Shown: positions 34,175 through 43,583, numbered from the stretch's first letter. The stretch is DNA of 64,000 nucleotides from Streptomyces sp. Edi2 (GCF_040253635.1 NZ_JBEJGX010000003.1:2666001-2730000), one strand, 5' to 3'. A program made the numbers and translations. The notes: generated by a model from the letters alone, not told the origin.

Positions 34175-36751
34175 TCAGCCGACGGTGACCTCCGCGGTCA
34201 GCCTGCGGTCATCGACGCTGTGCGCCGCCTCGACGAGGTAGACGCCCTTGACCCGGCGCCAGCCGCCGTCCGCCGCTTGCCCGCCGCCCATCGCTTGCCC
34301 GCCGTCGGCCGCGTCACCTCCGTCGCCCGCTTCCCAGACCGCGAACGCCCGGTCCGGCAGCGGGATCTCGGCCTCCGTGCTCTCCCCGGGGCCGGCCTCG
34401 ACGACCGCGAAGCCGGCCAGCCAGCGGGCCGGGCGCTCCGGAGCGTCAGGGGCGGCGTCCGCAGTGGGCGCCAGATAGATCTGGACGACCTCGCGGCCGG
34501 GCCGGTCGCCCGCGTTGCGGATCCGCACCCGCACCGAGTCAGGGGTCGTGTCCAGCGACTCGTACTCCCAGTCGGTGTAGCCGAGTCCGTGGCCGAAGGG
34601 GTAGGCGGGCGCGGGCGCGGAGCGCTGCCAGCCGCGGTAGCCCATGTACACCCCTTCGGAGTAGGCGAGTTGACCGCCGGCCGGGGTCACGGTGGTGACC
34701 GGGGCGTCGGCGAGCGTGGCCGGCCAGGTGGTGGGGAGCCGGCCGCCCGGCTCATGGGCACCGAGCAGGACATCGGCCAGCGCCGCGCCGGCCTCCTGGC
34801 CGGGGAACCAGCTCAGCAGCACGGCGGGGACCTCGGCACGCCACGGAAGCTCCACCGGGGAACCGGAGTTGACGACCACGACCGTGTGCGGGTTGGCGGC
34901 GGCGACCCGGGTGACCAGCTCGTCCTGACGGCCGGGCAGCCGCAGATCGCTGCGGTCGAAGCCCTCGGACTCGGTCTCATCGGTGGTGGCGACGACCACG
35001 ATCGCGACCTCGGCGCCGGCCGCGGCGCGGACCGCCTCCTCGATCTCCGTATCGGCGTCGGGCCGCGGTTCGACGTGGCCGAGGGCGAAGGCCGGCGAGG
35101 CGGGAGCTTCGCCCGGCTGCGGGCCGCCCACCGCGCACCGCAGGGTGACCTCGACGCTCTCGCCCGCCGTCAGTTCCGCCGTCATGCGGCGCTGGGCGGG
35201 GCGCAGGTACGCCTCGAAGGGGTCGCTGCCCTCGGGCGTGAGGCGGCCGTCGAAGAGGACCGCTCCGCCGACGGTCAGCCGCAGCTCGCCGGTGCCGGAG
35301 ACCGCGAGGGTGTGACTGCCGGTGAGCCTCGGGAGGTAGCTGCCGGTCAGCTCGACGGCGCTCAGGTTCTGCCGGGTGACGCCCTCGGGCAGCCGGCCGG
35401 TCGTCTGCACCGTGCCGTCGGCCTGCGGTGTCTCCGCCAGTACCCGGCCGTCGGCGGCCAGGTAGCGGGCGTGCAGCGTGAAGCCTTCGCGGGCGTGCGG
35501 GACCCGGGTGCGCGGATCGGCGCCGACGGCGAAGGTGACCTCGACGTGGTCCGGGAGCGCGGCGCGCAGCCCCTCCAGCGGGGAGACGACCGCGTCGGGG
35601 AAGACGGTGGCGGAGCCGCCGCCGAGGACCCGGGCCTCGCGGGCGGCCGCCCCGATGACGGCGACCCTGCGAAGGGCCGCGGCGTCCAGCGGCAGGGCCC
35701 GCCGTGCCGCGCCCACCGGCTCGTTGCGCAGCAGGACACACCCCCGCCGGGCGATCTCGCGGGCCACCGCCCGGCCGTCGATGCCCTGCGGGACAGCGGC
35801 CGGGTCGACCGCGGCCGGCACCCCTTCCAGGCATCCGGTGCGGGCGGCGAGCAGCAGCACCCTGCGCACCGCGTCGTCCACCTCCGACCCGTCCACCTCA
35901 CCCGCACGGACGACCTCGGCAAGCGGCGCGCCGTAGACCGTACGGGGCCCCGGCATCGCCACGTCCAGGCCGCCGCGCAGGGCGCGCACGGTGTCGCGGG
36001 CGGCCGTCCAGTCGGAGACGTTGACGCCGTCGAAGCCCCATTCGCCGCGCAGCACGTCCTGCACCAGCGCTCGGTGTTCGGTCATCGTCACGCCGTTGAC
36101 CTGGTTGTAGGCGGTCATGACGCCCCAGGGGCGGGCGTGTTCGACGATGTGCTCGAAGGGCGCGAGATAGAGCTCGCGCAGCGGGCGCGGGGCGATGCGG
36201 TTGTCGACCGTGAGCCGGTCGGTCTCGGCGTCGTTGCCGACGAAGTGCTTGACCGTCGTACCGACGCCGCCTTCCTGCACACCGCGCACATACCCGGCGC
36301 CGATCGCGCCGGTGAGCAGCGGGTCCTCCGCATAGCACTCGAAGTGGCGGCCGCCCAGCGGTGAGCGGTGGAGGTTGACGGTCGGCGCGAGGAGGACGTG
36401 CACGCCCTTGCGGCGGGCTTCCTGGGCGAGGAGGTGGCCGGCCCGGCGGGCGAGCTCGGGGTCCCAGGTGGCGGCCAGCGCCGTCGGGCTGGGCAGCGTG
36501 ACCGAGGGGTTCTCGGCGTTCCACTCCCGGCCCCGCACACCGACCGGTCCGTCCGACATCACCAGCGACCGCAGCCCGATCGCCGGCACGGCCGGCAGGG
36601 TCCACATGTCCTGGCCGGACAGCAGCCGGACCTTGGTGTCGAGGTCGAGTGCGGCGAGCGCCCGCTCCACCACTGCGGTGTGGTCGTGCGCGTCGCCCTG
36701 GGCACGGTGGTGGGCGTCGGTGGGGTGGCGGGGCTGGGTGTCGTCGGTCAT
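34175..36751 (-). CDS. Glycoside hydrolase family 3 beta-glycosidase with PA14 domain
   Basis: 858 aa. The (beta/alpha) domain includes the KHF motif (GTTVKHFVGND) and the nucleophile Asp247 in GFDGVNVSDW. A PA14 carbohydrate-binding insert spans about residues 400-530 inside the second domain, and a fibronectin-III-like domain closes the protein. There is no signal peptide, so it is cytoplasmic and hydrolyses imported oligosaccharides or glycosides. ATG at 36751 has GGAGAGCCGC before it. The C-terminus contains a low-complexity GDAADGGQAMGGGQ loop. It is divergent from a TetR gene that probably represses it. Confidence 0.94.
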   Translation of the reverse strand: MTDDTQPRHPTDAHHRAQGDAHDHTAVVERALAALDLDTKVRLLSGQDMWTLPAVPAIGLRSLVMSDGPVGVRGREWNAENPSVTLPSPTALAATWDPELARRAGHLLAQEARRKGVHVLLAPTVNLHRSPLGGRHFECYAEDPLLTGAIGAGYVRGVQEGGVGTTVKHFVGNDAETDRLTVDNRIAPRPLRELYLAPFEHIVEHARPWGVMTAYNQVNGVTMTEHRALVQDVLRGEWGFDGVNVSDWTAARDTVRALRGGLDVAMPGPRTVYGAPLAEVVRAGEVDGSEVDDAVRRVLLLAARTGCLEGVPAAVDPAAVPQGIDGRAVAREIARRGCVLLRNEPVGAARRALPLDAAALRRVAVIGAAAREARVLGGGSATVFPDAVVSPLEGLRAALPDHVEVTFAVGADPRTRVPHAREGFTLHARYLAADGRVLAETPQADGTVQTTGRLPEGVTRQNLSAVELTGSYLPRLTGSHTLAVSGTGELRLTVGGAVLFDGRLTPEGSDPFEAYLRPAQRRMTAELTAGESVEVTLRCAVGGPQPGEAPASPAFALGHVEPRPDADTEIEEAVRAAAGAEVAIVVVATTDETESEGFDRSDLRLPGRQDELVTRVAAANPHTVVVVNSGSPVELPWRAEVPAVLLSWFPGQEAGAALADVLLGAHEPGGRLPTTWPATLADAPVTTVTPAGGQLAYSEGVYMGYRGWQRSAPAPAYPFGHGLGYTDWEYESLDTTPDSVRVRIRNAGDRPGREVVQIYLAPTADAAPDAPERPARWLAGFAVVEAGPGESTEAEIPLPDRAFAVWEAGDGGDAADGGQAMGGGQAADGGWRRVKGVYLVEAAHSVDDRRLTAEVTVG

Positions 36752-36891
36752 GCGGCTCTCCGGTGCTCCCTGATTGGACGTGCGGCCCCCTTGCCGCGAT
36801 TCTCGCCGCCCTACCTCCCGGCCGGTAGGCGTCGTTACTTTTCCGATACACCAGTCGTACGGGATCTCCACGCGGGAGTTACGCTCGGCCG

Positions 36892-37566
36892 GTGACTGCA
36901 CCAGACCAGGACGAATCCCACGGAGGCGGGGCGGGCGCCCGGCGGGGCGGTGGCGGGCGGGAGGCCCGGCGCGCGGAGCGGCGCGAGGCCATCCTGCAGG
37001 CCGCCATGGAGCTCATCGCCGAGCGCGGCTACCGCCGTACCTCCCTCGCCGCCGTGGCCGAGCGCGCCGGACTGACCCAGCAGGGGCTGCTGCACCACTT
37101 CCCGACGAAGGAGCTGCTGCTGGTCGGCGTGCTGGAGGTGCGCGACCGCTGGGACCTGGCCTCGGCCGCCGTGGCGTCCGGCACCTTGCGCACCGACGCC
37201 CTCGCCCAGCTCGTCGACTACAACGCCACCCGCTCCGGCATCGTCCAGACCTACACGGTGCTCTCCGCCGACAGCGTCACCGAGGACCACCCCGCCCGCG
37301 CCTTCTTCGAATCCCGCTTCCGCGCCGTACGCGCCGCGATGGCCGAGGTGCTGCGCGCCGAGCACGGCGACACGCTGCCCGGCGGCCTGTCCCCCGAGCG
37401 GGCGGCGCCGCTGCTGGCCGCCGTGATGGACGGCCTGCAACTGCAGTGGCTGCTGGACCCGGAGGAGGTGGACATGCCGGCGGCGTTCCGGGACTTCCTG
37501 GCGCTGCTCGGGCAGGCAGGAGGGCAGGGCGGCGCCGGATCCGGCGAGGAGCCGGGCGTGGGGTGA
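36892..37566 (+). CDS. TetR-family regulator of the adjacent GH3 gene
   Basis: 224 aa. HTH is about residues 30-75 (AILQAAMELIAERGYRRTSL, then AGLTQQGLLHHFPTKE). The first 27 residues are Gly/Arg-rich and the last 20 Gly-rich. It is divergent from the GH3 beta-glycosidase with a 140-bp gap, so sugar-responsive repression of the GH3 gene is the likeliest role. TACGCT at 36880-36885 is 6 nt before the GTG, with no SD. Confidence 0.88.
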   Translation: MTAPDQDESHGGGAGARRGGGGREARRAERREAILQAAMELIAERGYRRTSLAAVAERAGLTQQGLLHHFPTKELLLVGVLEVRDRWDLASAAVASGTLRTDALAQLVDYNATRSGIVQTYTVLSADSVTEDHPARAFFESRFRAVRAAMAEVLRAEHGDTLPGGLSPERAAPLLAAVMDGLQLQWLLDPEEVDMPAAFRDFLALLGQAGGQGGAGSGEEPGVG

Positions 37567-37580
37567 CCCTCCCGGCGCCG

Positions 37581-38492
37581 CTACCGGGCAGGGGAAAGGC
37601 AGGAAATCGTCAACTTGTCCGGGCTGTACTCGGGATCGGCGAGCATGTCACCGCCGGCGCAGTGGGCCTTCGAGGTGTCGAGCCTGCGCGTCACCTTGTA
37701 CTGCGCGTCGGCCGAACCGCAGTCCACGACCTCCAGGTCCTGGTCCTGCCAGTCACCTTCGTTGCGTACGCAGTCACCGACGGCGAGGGTGGGCGCCTTC
37801 CCGATGCCGGCCCCGTCGACGAACAGGCCGAGTGCGAGCAGGGCCGGGATCGCCACCGCCACGAGGGTCATCGGCACCAGGAACAGCATCGCCTCCGGGC
37901 GGCGCAGCAGCGACTTGCCCGGGTCGAGCGAGGGCCGGAAACCGCCTGCGGGAGCGGCCAGTTTGCGGAACCGGCCCCGGGGGCCGAGGTTCATCAGCAA
38001 GGTGAGCGGGGTGATGGCCACGGACAGCGGGCTCCACCAGCCCTGCCACAGCGTCTTCGCGGACATCTCGCGATAGGTGGCCAGCCCGCAGGAGCGGCAG
38101 AACATGCCGCGGCGGCTGAGGAACCGCATCAGGAAGAGGAGGCCCTGATGCCCGCGCACGGTGGCCTGCACGGCGGGCTGAGCACCGCAGAACTGGCAGC
38201 CCGGAACGACGGCGTACGGCTGCGGGTGCGGAGGCGACTGCGGGTGCGGGTACTGGTGTTGCTGGTGCTGGTGGGCGTACGGATGCGGATGCGGGTGCTG
38301 CTGGGCGTACGGGGGTGACGGGGCCTGGGCCTGGGCCGGGTATCCCGGCTGCGGGGCATACGGGCCGGCGGGCTGGTGCGGGTAGGCACCCGGCGGCTGG
38401 TGCGGAGCGGCACCGGCAGGCTGCTGCGGGTAAGGCCCCGCGGGCGGTGGGGCGTACGGGTGCGGGCCGTGCGGTGGTGGCGGGGTGGCCAC
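37581..38492 (-). CDS. Proline-rich zinc-ribbon membrane protein
   Basis: 303 aa from a GTG. Residues 1-95 are Pro/His/Gln/Tyr-rich (HPHPHPYAHQHQQHQ), likely cytoplasmic and disordered. Two CxxC pairs (CQFCG near 99 and CRSCG near 132) form a probable zinc ribbon. Hydrophobic segments near 150-170 and 200-225 span the membrane, and the C-terminal extracytoplasmic domain carries an LppU-like pattern (VGDCVRNEGDW, then CGSADAQYKVTRR). Function unknown; the architecture is frequent in Streptomyces. It is convergent with the TetR gene only 14 bp away. Confidence 0.75.
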   Translation of the reverse strand: MATPPPPHGPHPYAPPPAGPYPQQPAGAAPHQPPGAYPHQPAGPYAPQPGYPAQAQAPSPPYAQQHPHPHPYAHQHQQHQYPHPQSPPHPQPYAVVPGCQFCGAQPAVQATVRGHQGLLFLMRFLSRRGMFCRSCGLATYREMSAKTLWQGWWSPLSVAITPLTLLMNLGPRGRFRKLAAPAGGFRPSLDPGKSLLRRPEAMLFLVPMTLVAVAIPALLALGLFVDGAGIGKAPTLAVGDCVRNEGDWQDQDLEVVDCGSADAQYKVTRRLDTSKAHCAGGDMLADPEYSPDKLTISCLSPAR

Positions 38493-38656
38493 AGAGATCC
38501 CCCTGAGTCTCGTGCCTGTCGCCGGACGCGGCGGTGGGCCGGACCGGGCCGAATCAGGAACCCTATCCTCGGCCTCTCGGCGGATACGGGGCAGGGCGCC
38601 GGGCAGAGGCCGAGGAGCTCTACCGCCCCGCCGTGCGCACCGCTTTACTCACCCCC

Positions 38657-40027
38657 ATGAGACGCATACGTACCAGGATGGGCGCGCTCGGTGTCGCGCT
38701 GCTGGCCGCCGCCCCACTGTGCCTGGCGGCGCCGGACGCCGTGGCCGCCCCGGCGGATGTCACGGCCGATGTCACGGCCGATGTCACGGTGGAGGAGGGG
38801 CGGCTGACGCAAGCCGCGCCGCAGGAGATCCTGCGGCGCAGTGGATTCGACGCGGTGGAGCGGGAGTTCGAGCAGGGGCTGGCCCGGGTGACCAGCTACG
38901 GCGAAGCCCGGCGCCGTGTCGCCGACGCGGGGCGGGCGCTGTGGCGGCGGGCCGTGGACCGGGCGCAGGGGCGCGGGCCCGACGGCGGGGATCTGAGCCG
39001 GGACGACGACCGGCCGCTGTACTGGGCGCGACTGGGAATGACCAGGCAACTACGGCAGTGGCAGCCGGGCTTCGGCCTGACGGAGTCCGAGCGCGGCGCC
39101 CTCCTCGGGTCGCTGGAGCGGGGCTCGCGCGGCCAGGACTCGATCGAACTGCCCGCGGGAAAGCACATCTTGCGGATCGTGGTGACCGGATTCGACCCGT
39201 TCCAGCTGGACGCCGACGCCCGGCGCAGCAATCCGTCGGGGGCGGCGGCGCTCGCGCTGGACGGGACGACGGTACGCACCGCCTCCGGGCAGCCGGCCCG
39301 GATCGAGACCGCGGTCTTCCCCGTACGGTGGGCCGATTTCGCGGAGGGCACGGTGGAGCGCACGCTGCTCCCGCACTTCCGGAGCGGGGCGCGGCAGGCC
39401 GATCTGTTCACGACGATCAGCCAGGGGCGGCCCGGGCGGTTCGACGTCGAGCGGACCAACGGGGCCTGGCGGGGCGGCTATCCGGACAACGCACGGGAAT
39501 CCCGTACGGAGACCGTGCCGATTCCGGCAGGGGTGCCGACCGTGCGGCCGCAGCCGCAGTGGACGACCACCAGCCTGCCGTACGCACGGATCGTGGCGGC
39601 CTGGACCGGGCCCTTCCCCGTGGTCGACCACACCGAGGTCACGGAGATCCCGGCGGGCGGCACCGGGCCGGTCGACCGGCCGGACGGGCCGACTCCCGGG
39701 TCCACGGCCCGTGCCGGGGGCGGCGGGGACTATCTGTCCAATGAGATCGCCTACCGGGCGACGCTACTGAGGGACGCGGTGCGCCCGGCCCTCCCGGGCG
39801 GGCATCTCCACACCCCCGTGCTGGAGTTCGGCCCCGGCAACACGGACCCGGCGCACGGCCGGGTCACCGATCCGGACTTCGTCCAGCACCGGGTCGCGAT
39901 CACCGAGCAGGTACGGGCGATCCTGACGGTGGCGGCCTCGGAGACGGGGGCAGCCTCACAGACGGGGGCGACCTCGCAGACGGGGGCGGCGCCGGGTGCG
40001 GCAGCGGCGCCGGGCGCGCGGAGGTAG
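38657..40027 (+). CDS. Secreted pyroglutamyl peptidase I-like protein with Ser in place of the catalytic Cys
   Basis: 456 aa. A signal peptide (MRRIRTRMGALGVALLAAAP, cleavage near AVAA) directs it outside. The C-terminal two thirds align with pyrrolidone carboxyl peptidases: VVTGFDPFQLD, RSNPSGAAAL, Glu265 in FDVERTNGAWR and His385 in GGHLHTPVL occupy the catalytic Glu and His. The position of the nucleophilic Cys (family pattern YxCN) reads YLSN, Ser361. Either a serine-dependent variant or a non-catalytic homologue. The mature N-terminus has three ADVT repeats and the C-terminus SQTGA repeats, both from DNA repeats. Start chosen for the signal peptide. Confidence 0.8.
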   Translation: MRRIRTRMGALGVALLAAAPLCLAAPDAVAAPADVTADVTADVTVEEGRLTQAAPQEILRRSGFDAVEREFEQGLARVTSYGEARRRVADAGRALWRRAVDRAQGRGPDGGDLSRDDDRPLYWARLGMTRQLRQWQPGFGLTESERGALLGSLERGSRGQDSIELPAGKHILRIVVTGFDPFQLDADARRSNPSGAAALALDGTTVRTASGQPARIETAVFPVRWADFAEGTVERTLLPHFRSGARQADLFTTISQGRPGRFDVERTNGAWRGGYPDNARESRTETVPIPAGVPTVRPQPQWTTTSLPYARIVAAWTGPFPVVDHTEVTEIPAGGTGPVDRPDGPTPGSTARAGGGGDYLSNEIAYRATLLRDAVRPALPGGHLHTPVLEFGPGNTDPAHGRVTDPDFVQHRVAITEQVRAILTVAASETGAASQTGATSQTGAAPGAAAAPGARR

Positions 40028-40055
40028 AGCCGGCGGAACCGGGCCTGCCGGTTGC

Positions 40056-40973
40056 TCAGGGCAGGCAGCGGGCACGCCCGACGGCGCGCTGCAGCGCCGA
40101 ACGGCAGGCCCGGACCGCCGGGTGGCGTTCACTGCCGTGCCGTACGGCAGTGAAGAGCCGCCGGGTGCGGCCGCCGTCCGGCAGCGGCAGCAGCGGCACG
40201 CTCGGCGCGCCCCCGCCCCACAGCAGATCGGGCAGGAGAGCCACCGCGTGCCCCTGCTCCACCAGCCGCAGCTGCACCAGCAGATCGGGCGACTCGAACC
40301 GCACGTCGGGCTCGAAGCCGGCCTGGCGGCACACGGCCGTCGCCCACCGCCGGGACGCGGTACCCGCCGGCTCCATGACCCACGGCCGGCCGGAGAGCGC
40401 GCGCAGTGCCGCCGCCGGCCCGTCCGTCCGGGAGGCGCTGTCCGGCGTCAGGGCGAGTCGCATCTCGTCGCCGCACAGCTCCGCCGAGTCCACCTCGGCG
40501 GGGCGGGCGACCGCGTGCCCCGGGTACTCCTCCGCCACGACCAGGTCCACATCCCGCGCGAGCAGGGCGGGCAGCGCCGCCTCCGGCTCCGCCTGCAGGA
40601 CGTGGACGCGCAGCCCCGGGTGTTCCTCGCGCAGCAGGGTGAGCGCCGGCGGGACGAGCGCCAGCACGGCCGTCTGGAAGGCGGCGACCCGCAGCGTGCC
40701 GGTGACGGCGGCCAGCGAGGCGGCGATATCGGCCTCGGCCCGCTCCAGGCGCTCCAGCAGAACTTCCGTGTGCGCCACAAGGATCTCGGCCTGCTCGGTC
40801 AGCCTTACGCGCCGTCCCACCGGCTCCAGCAGCGCCACGCCCGCCTCGGCCTCCAGCACCGAGAGTTGCTGCGAGACCGAGGAAGGGCTGTACGAGAGGG
40901 CCGCCGCGACGGCGGCGAGGGTGCCGCGGTGCTTGAGCTCGCGCAGCAGTCGCAGCCGGTGAAGATCGAGCAT
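40056..40973 (-). CDS. LysR-family transcriptional regulator
   Basis: 305 aa from the ATG at 40973 (MLDLHRLRLLRELKHRG); a TTG at 40985 with a better-placed AAGGG is an alternative start. The N-terminal winged HTH is clear (LAAVAAALSYSPSSVSQQLSV) and residues 90-300 form the LysR substrate-binding domain (LRVAAFQTAVLALVPPAL). It is divergent from a PLP-dependent lyase across about 100 bp, the usual arrangement for LysR control of a catabolic gene. Confidence 0.93.
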   Translation of the reverse strand: MLDLHRLRLLRELKHRGTLAAVAAALSYSPSSVSQQLSVLEAEAGVALLEPVGRRVRLTEQAEILVAHTEVLLERLERAEADIAASLAAVTGTLRVAAFQTAVLALVPPALTLLREEHPGLRVHVLQAEPEAALPALLARDVDLVVAEEYPGHAVARPAEVDSAELCGDEMRLALTPDSASRTDGPAAALRALSGRPWVMEPAGTASRRWATAVCRQAGFEPDVRFESPDLLVQLRLVEQGHAVALLPDLLWGGGAPSVPLLPLPDGGRTRRLFTAVRHGSERHPAVRACRSALQRAVGRARCLP

Positions 40974-41073
40974 GTCCGGGTCCAACGCCCTTCCATCGTT
41001 CGGTTTTTCCGACGATTATCGCTCGAAAAGATGTGCTGGACCGTGGGGACGGCGGTGCGGCAGCGTGCCCCCC

Positions 41074-42150
41074 ATGCCCACTTCTCACTGGTACGCACAG
41101 CCGTCCGCCCGTTCCTGGACCTGTCCGCCCACCCCGCGTGAGGCGATCGGATTCCACGCCACCCTGCCCGGTTACGCACCGACGCCGCTGCGCGAACTAC
41201 CCACACTGGCCGACGAGTTGGGAGTGCACCGGGTGTTCGTCAAGGACGAGTCCGCCCGGCTCGGCCTGCCCGCGTTCAAGATCCTGGGAGCCTCCTGGGC
41301 GATCCACCGCGCACTGGCCGAAACGCCCGGCGAACGGCTCGTCACCGCCACCGACGGCAACCACGGCCGCGCCGTGGCCCGTACCGCCCGGCTGCTGGGC
41401 CTGACCGCCGAGGTCTTCGTGCCCGCTGCGGTGCACCCGGCTGCGGCCGCCGCCATCGCGCATGAGGGCGCCCGGGTGACACGGGTCGACGGGTCGTACG
41501 ACGACGCCGTACACCGGGCTGCCGACACCGCCGCGCGCACCCGCGGCGCCGTCCTCGTCCAGGACACCGCCCTGCCGGGATACACCCGGATACCGGGGTG
41601 GATCATCGAGGGCTACGCCACGCTCTTCGACGAGACCGATGCGCAACTGCGCGCGCTGGGCGCCGGGCCCGCCGGGCTGGTGGCTGTCCCCGTCGGCGTC
41701 GGCTCACTGGCGCAGGCCGCCGTCAGCCACTACCGCGCCCCGCGGGACGCCCCGCCGCCGTCGGTGCTGAGCGTCGAACCGGACACCGCCGCGGCTGTCC
41801 TGACATCCCTGACCGCCGGCCGCCCGACCACGGTTTCCACCGGCACCACCATCATGGCCGGGCTCAACTGCGGCACGCCCTCCAGCGCCGCCTGGCCCCT
41901 GCTGCGCGACGGCCTCGACGCCGCTGTCGCCGTCACCGACGCCGACAGCGCCCGGGCGGCCCGTGACCTGGCAGCGCTCGGACTCTCCGCCGGCCCCTGC
42001 GGCGCCGCCTCGCTGGCCGGCGCCCGGGCCGCCCTGACCTCCGGCGCCGGACGCCGCGCGGCGCTGGCGGAGCACAGCACCCGCGCGGTCGTACTGCTCA
42101 ACACCGAGGGCGCCGACGCCAATCCTCAGGTGTTGAGTGCCGGGCGTTGA
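41074..42150 (+). CDS. Diaminopropionate ammonia-lyase-like PLP enzyme
   Basis: 358 aa, fold type II PLP enzyme. The cofactor lysine is Lys69 in LGLPAFKILGASWAI, and the phosphate-binding glycine loop is PVGVGSLAQAA. The opening order (GYAPTPLRELPTLA, KDESARLGLPAFK, TDGNHGRAVAR) matches diaminopropionate ammonia-lyases, which convert 2,3-diaminopropionate to pyruvate and ammonia; threonine dehydratase or serine/threonine lyase is the alternative. Divergent LysR gene suggests substrate induction. The final codons run into a heptamer repeat. No SD is visible before the ATG. Confidence 0.82.
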   Translation: MPTSHWYAQPSARSWTCPPTPREAIGFHATLPGYAPTPLRELPTLADELGVHRVFVKDESARLGLPAFKILGASWAIHRALAETPGERLVTATDGNHGRAVARTARLLGLTAEVFVPAAVHPAAAAAIAHEGARVTRVDGSYDDAVHRAADTAARTRGAVLVQDTALPGYTRIPGWIIEGYATLFDETDAQLRALGAGPAGLVAVPVGVGSLAQAAVSHYRAPRDAPPPSVLSVEPDTAAAVLTSLTAGRPTTVSTGTTIMAGLNCGTPSSAAWPLLRDGLDAAVAVTDADSARAARDLAALGLSAGPCGAASLAGARAALTSGAGRRAALAEHSTRAVVLLNTEGADANPQVLSAGR

Positions 42151-42213
42151 GTGCTGAGCGTTGGGTGCTGAGCGCTGGGTGCTGGGTGCTGGGTGCTGGG
42201 TGCCGGGTGCTGG
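42130..42213. repeat. Degenerate 7-bp tandem repeat running over the lyase stop codon
   Basis: About twelve units of GCTGGGT-like heptamers, four of them exact (42174-42201). The repeat includes the last six codons and stop of the PLP enzyme gene, so the encoded C-terminus is repeat-derived. Confidence 0.85.
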
Positions 42214-42249
42214 AGTTCCGGACGGTCCGCCGCCGGTCCGGCGTGCTGA

Positions 42250-42900
42250 TCACCGAAGGGGGGCGCGCCAGTCCGGCGAACGGCCGAGAGCCGCCAGGAT
42301 GCTCTCCAGTGGACCCGTGCCGTGGTCCGCGGACAGGCGCGGCCGAAAGGCGCTGCCCGGGGCCAGCCGGGAGTCGTCATCCGGGACGGCGTGGGCGATC
42401 GGCGCTGCGGCGTCCAGGAGTTCGGCAGTGGGTGCGTACGTGAGGCCCAGGGTGCGGGCGACATCCCAGCTGTGCATGACGTAGTCGATGAGGTGGAAGC
42501 CGATCGCGCGGGCGGCGGGAAACGTCTGGGCACCGCTGAATTCCGGGAGGGTGAACGGACGGTCGGGGCGTTCCACGGTCGCGAAGGCGGCGATGACGTG
42601 TCCGGCCGCGGTGCGGTACTGCGCGACGGGGTCCTCGCCGAGCGGCCCGACCGACCAGTGCGACAGGTCCTGTCCGTGCCCGAGCGCTGCCGCCGCGAAC
42701 CCGTTGTGCTGGGCCGTCATATGGGCGAGCAGATCGGCCAGCGTCCATGCCGAGCAAGGGGTCGGCCTGCAAAGGTCGGCGGGGGTCGTCCGGCTCATCA
42801 GGGCCACGCTGTCCCGGACCGCCCGGGCGTCGAGGCGCCGGAGCCGTGCGAAGTCCGCGTGCGGTGCGGGCGTATCCCCGCCAGGCGTATCCGTATGCAT
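42250..42900 (-). CDS. TIGR03086/mycothiol-dependent maleylpyruvate isomerase-like (DinB fold) protein
   Basis: 216 aa. The DinB-type four-helix metal-site pattern is visible: CSAWTLADLLAHMTAQHNGF supplies the first histidine, and GFHLIDYVMHSWDVARTLG the HxxxxxxxHxWD block. Actinobacterial members bind zinc and act with mycothiol as S-transferases or isomerases. It is cytoplasmic. It is divergent from a MarR regulator, with 52 bp between start codons, which suggests detoxification under MarR control. Confidence 0.86.
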   Translation of the reverse strand: MHTDTPGGDTPAPHADFARLRRLDARAVRDSVALMSRTTPADLCRPTPCSAWTLADLLAHMTAQHNGFAAAALGHGQDLSHWSVGPLGEDPVAQYRTAAGHVIAAFATVERPDRPFTLPEFSGAQTFPAARAIGFHLIDYVMHSWDVARTLGLTYAPTAELLDAAAPIAHAVPDDDSRLAPGSAFRPRLSADHGTGPLESILAALGRSPDWRAPLR

Positions 42901-42921
42901 GCGCTTACGATCTGCGCGAGC

Positions 42922-42945
42922 ACATAATTTGTCAACGGGTATTTT
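42922..42945. promoter_or_regulatory. MarR-type operator and -10 element between the DinB-like and marR genes
   Basis: ACATAATTTGT (42922-42932) is an imperfect AT-rich dyad of MarR-box type. TATTTT (42940-42945) lies 7 nt before the marR ATG. On the minus strand TTGACA (complement of 42929-42934) overlaps the dyad and may be the -35 of the DinB-like gene. Confidence 0.5.
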
Positions 42946-42952
42946 CTTGGCC

Positions 42953-43456
42953 ATGGCCGAGAACGCAGCCGAGAAAGCAGCCGACAGCGGCACCTCACCC
43001 GGGGGGCGGCCGGCCCGTCCCGATCTCGCGGCGATGATCGTGCCCCTGGGGCGTGCGCTCATGGCCGCCGAGCAGCCGGTCCTCGATGCGCACGGCCTGA
43101 CGATGTGGGCGTACTCGGTCCTGCTGCACCTCGACGAGACACCGATCCGCACCCAAGCGGCCCTGGCCGAGGCCATCCGGGCGGACAAGACCCGCATCAT
43201 CGCCGTCCTCGACGACCTGGAGACCCGGGAGCTGATCCACCGTCAGCCCGATCCCGCGGACCGGCGGGTGCGCCTGCTGTCGCTCACCCCCGAGGGCCGG
43301 CGGCTGCGGGACAGGGTGCAGTCCGCGATCCAGCAAGGCGAGGAGCGACTGCTCGCCCAGCTGCCGGCCGCCGACCGCGCCGGCTTCCTCAGGGGGCTGC
43401 AGGCGCTGTCGGCACTGCCGGAACTACGGCGTGGACGAGGCCCGTCGGCTTCCTGA
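42953..43456 (+). CDS. MarR-family transcriptional regulator
   Basis: 167 aa. The winged HTH is seen at about residues 60-110 (RTQAALAEAIRADKTRIIAVLDDLETRELI followed by the wing DPADRRVRLLSLT). It is divergent from the DinB-like gene and probably represses both by binding the dyad at 42922-42932. No SD precedes the ATG. An 8-bp tandem repeat begins at the base following its stop codon. Confidence 0.9.
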   Translation: MAENAAEKAADSGTSPGGRPARPDLAAMIVPLGRALMAAEQPVLDAHGLTMWAYSVLLHLDETPIRTQAALAEAIRADKTRIIAVLDDLETRELIHRQPDPADRRVRLLSLTPEGRRLRDRVQSAIQQGEERLLAQLPAADRAGFLRGLQALSALPELRRGRGPSAS

Positions 43457-43504
43457 CTTCCCGGTTTCCCGGTTTCCCGGTTTCCCGGTTTCCCGGTTTC
43501 CCGG
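43457..43504. repeat. Six tandem 8-bp units directly after the marR stop codon
   Basis: CTTCCCGG followed by five exact TTTCCCGG octamers (43465-43504). The array starts at the first base after TGA and degenerates into C/T-rich sequence up to about 43560. Confidence 0.9.
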
Positions 43505-43583
43505 CTTCCCTGCTCCCTCGCCCCCGGCTCCCCGGCTCCCTCGCCCGGGCCCGGCACCGGCCGAACCCGGGCATCATGAGCGA

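Noticed and set aside
36774..38318. 514-codon plus-strand frame across the TetR and zinc-ribbon genes
   Set aside because: Overlaps two supported genes in other frames, and its composition changes abruptly where those genes change.
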